34,522 nucleotides of DNA, from contig JAJFTZ010000011.1 of the NCBI GenBank assembly GCA_021372675.1, positions 1-34,522 on the forward strand, given 5' to 3'. Position numbers and translations under genes: made by a program. The notes under the pieces were generated by a model. That model did no database searches, had not been told where the DNA came from, and worked only from the letters and a program-made list of their open reading frames with translations. Below, piece by piece: positions 32,920-34,522 of the stretch. Within the stretch, counting starts at the first letter, position 1. Each line of letters starts with the position of its first letter. This DNA is from Eubacteriales bacterium (GTDB taxonomy: Bacteria; Bacillota; Clostridia; Christensenellales; CAG-138).

Positions 32920-34374
32920 TTGTACGACATTGCGATCATCGGCGCCGGCGTGATCGGCTGCGCCGCGGCGCGCGAACTCTCGCGCTATACGGCGCGCATT
33001 CTGGTGCTCGAAAGGGAGGCGGACGTTTGCTGCGGTACCTCCAAGGCCAACAGCGCCATCGTCCACGCGGGGTACGACGCGCCCGCGAATAGCCTTATGG
33101 CGGAGCTCAACGTGCTCGGCAACCGCATGATGGGCGAGCTTACGGAGGAGCTTGACGTGGCTTTTTCGCGCATCGGAAGCCTCGTGGTGTGCACGCGCGA
33201 GGAGGAACGCTCCGCGCTCATGCGGCTTTATGAAAACGGCCTTCAAAATGGCGTGGAGGGGCTTCGCGTCGTGGAGCGCGACGAGCTTCGCGCTATGGAA
33301 CCAAATGTGAGCGACGCTGCGGTCGCCGCGCTTTACGCGCCCGCGGCGGGCATCGTATGCCCGTTCGGGCTCACCGCAGCGCTCGCGGAAAACGCGGTTA
33401 AAAACGGCGTTGAATTCCGGCTCAACACAAGTGTGAAAAACGTTTTTAAGAAAGACGGCGCGTGGGCGCTCGAAACGGACGGCGGCGTTATTCTAACAAA
33501 ATGCGTCGTCAACGCGGCGGGCGTGTACGCGGGTGTTTTCCACAATATGGTATCCGAAAGAAAAATACACATCACGCCCCGGCGCGGGGATTATTACCTG
33601 CTCGATAAAAGCGTGGGCGATCATGTGAAGCACGTGATCTTCGCGCTGCCAAACAAGCTCGGCAAGGGCGTGCTTGTGGCGCCCACCGTGCACGGCAACC
33701 TGATCGTAGGACCCACCGCCATCGACGTGGACGACCCGGAAGCTACCAACACCACCGCCGAGGGCTTAAAGGAGGTCGCAAAAAAGGCAAGCGCCACCGT
33801 GAAAAACGTGCCGCTCCGCGAGGTCATCACGAGCTTCGCGGGCTTAAGGGCGCACGAGGATGGGTACGAGTTCATCGTGGGGGAGGCGGAAGGCGCGGAA
33901 AACTTTTTCGACTGCGCGGGCATCGAATCCCCGGGGCTCAGCGCCGCGCCCGCCATCGGCCAAAGAATAGCGGGGCTTATCGGGGAAAAGCTCGGCCTTG
34001 CGCGAAACCCGAATTTCAACGGCGCGCGCAAGGGCATTTTCGACCCCAAAACGCTTTCCGATACGGATTACGCGCGGCTTTTAAAGGAAAAGCCCGCCTA
34101 CGGCAACATCGTATGCCGCTGCGAGACCGTTTCGGAGGGGGAGATACTCGACGCCATCCATAGGCCCTTGGGCGCGACCACGCTCGACGGGCTCAAGCGC
34201 CGCGTGCGCGTGGGCTCCGGCCGCTGTCAGGCGGGCTTTTGCACGCCGCGCGCGCTCGAGATACTCGCCCGCGAGCTAAAAATAGAGCAAAGCGAGGTCA
34301 CGAAAACGGGCGGCGCGTCGCGGCTTATTGTGGGTGCGGCGAAGGACGCCTTGGGAGAGGGGGCCGAAGGATGA
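32920..34374 (+). CDS. GlpA/LhgO-type FAD-dependent dehydrogenase with BFD iron-sulfur domain
   Basis: 484 aa from a TTG at 32920: AGGAG is 9 nt upstream, whereas an ATG at 32911 directly abuts it. YDIAIIGAGVIGCAAARELS is the FAD dinucleotide fold. GTSKANSAIVHAGYDAP and TSFAGLRAHEDGYEF mark the DAO family shared by GlpA and L-2-hydroxyglutarate oxidase. The C-terminal region (about 415-465) is a BFD-like [2Fe-2S] domain, with CRC at 417-419 and CQAGFC at 449-454 (approximate). Next to glpK it most likely oxidises glycerol 3-phosphate to dihydroxyacetone phosphate without oxygen. It overlaps the following gene by 4 nt. Another 2-hydroxyacid substrate is possible. Confidence 0.9.
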   Translation: MYDIAIIGAGVIGCAAARELSRYTARILVLEREADVCCGTSKANSAIVHAGYDAPANSLMAELNVLGNRMMGELTEELDVAFSRIGSLVVCTREEERSALMRLYENGLQNGVEGLRVVERDELRAMEPNVSDAAVAALYAPAAGIVCPFGLTAALAENAVKNGVEFRLNTSVKNVFKKDGAWALETDGGVILTKCVVNAAGVYAGVFHNMVSERKIHITPRRGDYYLLDKSVGDHVKHVIFALPNKLGKGVLVAPTVHGNLIVGPTAIDVDDPEATNTTAEGLKEVAKKASATVKNVPLREVITSFAGLRAHEDGYEFIVGEAEGAENFFDCAGIESPGLSAAPAIGQRIAGLIGEKLGLARNPNFNGARKGIFDPKTLSDTDYARLLKEKPAYGNIVCRCETVSEGEILDAIHRPLGATTLDGLKRRVRVGSGRCQAGFCTPRALEILARELKIEQSEVTKTGGASRLIVGAAKDALGEGAEG

Positions 34375-34522
34375 CGCGGTACGATATCGTTATCATCGGC
34401 GGCGGCCCTGCGGGGCTTGCGGCGGCGGCCGCGGCGTACGACGAGGGGGCGAGGAGCATCCTCATCCTCGAGCGCGATAGGGAATTGGGCGGCATTTTGA
34501 ACCAATGTATCCACAACGGCTT
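34371..34522 (+). CDS. FAD/NAD-dependent oxidoreductase, partial (cut by window end)
   Basis: The ATG overlaps the stop of the preceding gene (ATGA), and 50 codons are visible before the edge. MTRYDIVIIGGGPAGLAAAA is a GGGPAG dinucleotide-binding fold and GGILNQCIHNG is the segment seen in the NAD(FAD)-dependent partner of anaerobic glycerol-3-phosphate dehydrogenase operons in Firmicutes. Such operons usually continue with a small DUF1667 protein, which would lie beyond this window. Function as an electron-transfer partner of the upstream dehydrogenase is inferred from context. Confidence 0.88.
   Translation, partial: MTRYDIVIIGGGPAGLAAAAAAYDEGARSILILERDRELGGILNQCIHNG

Overview
The window looks like the chromosome of a Gram-positive endospore-forming clostridium with fairly high GC. 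I base this on strong GGAGG-type ribosome sites, consensus sigma-A promoters, intrinsic terminators, an M-box magnesium riboswitch, Firmicutes-type PyrK/PyrD and GlpP, and collagen-like surface proteins of the exosporium type. A Christensenellales-like gut lineage would fit, but the sequence alone does not prove it. No rRNA, tRNA, CRISPR array or complete insertion sequence was seen.

Positions 1-7.3 kb are accessory in character and visibly less GC-rich than the rest. They hold a cut-off zinc-knuckle protein and a tightly overlapping three-gene operon (small HTH protein, XRE-like regulator, membrane Ser/Thr kinase with leucine-rich repeats). Two small genes, a cyclic-di-GMP-type set (HD-GYP protein, degenerate GGDEF-like protein, TPR-GGDEF cyclase) and a phage-type zinc-repeat protein follow. 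The kinase operon's promoter carries an inverted repeat exactly between its -35 and -10 boxes.

Positions 7.4-10.65 kb hold a pyrimidine operon, pyrK-pyrD-pyrF-pyrE, on the minus strand. It is read from a perfect consensus promoter through a leader with a strong ribosome site, a 30-codon leader peptide and a terminator hairpin containing the leader's stop codon. This is the layout of enterobacterial pyrBI attenuation rather than PyrR control.

Positions 10.7-16.1 kb (minus strand) encode a HelD-like RNA polymerase recycling helicase with an unknown repeat-containing partner, a DEDDh exonuclease and a GT2-GtrA glycosyltransferase. A short transcription unit with its own consensus promoter and terminator, a candidate small RNA of about 100 nt, lies head-on between helD and the exonuclease. 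A cluster of six hairpins precedes the glycosyltransferase.

Positions 16.2-18.6 kb (plus strand) encode a phosphodiester-glycosidase-family membrane protein, a small two-helix membrane protein and a DMT transporter with a histidine-rich tail. Positions 18.6-22.1 kb encode an MgtA-type magnesium P-type ATPase. Its unusually long leader combines an M-box riboswitch, two further terminator-like hairpins and a proline-containing leader peptide that recalls enterobacterial MgtL.

Positions 22.2-28.5 kb hold a zinc-ribbon SPFH protein, a chemoreceptor without an evident extracellular sensor domain, a YyaL-type thioredoxin-fold protein and a Cys-Pro-repeat protein. That last protein shares its N-terminal domain with the two collagen-like proteins that follow (28.6-30.5 kb). 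Positions 30.5 kb to the end hold a glycerol operon: a leader with a terminator, glpP, glpK, a GlpA/LhgO-type dehydrogenase with a BFD iron-sulfur domain, and the start of a second FAD oxidoreductase cut by the window edge.
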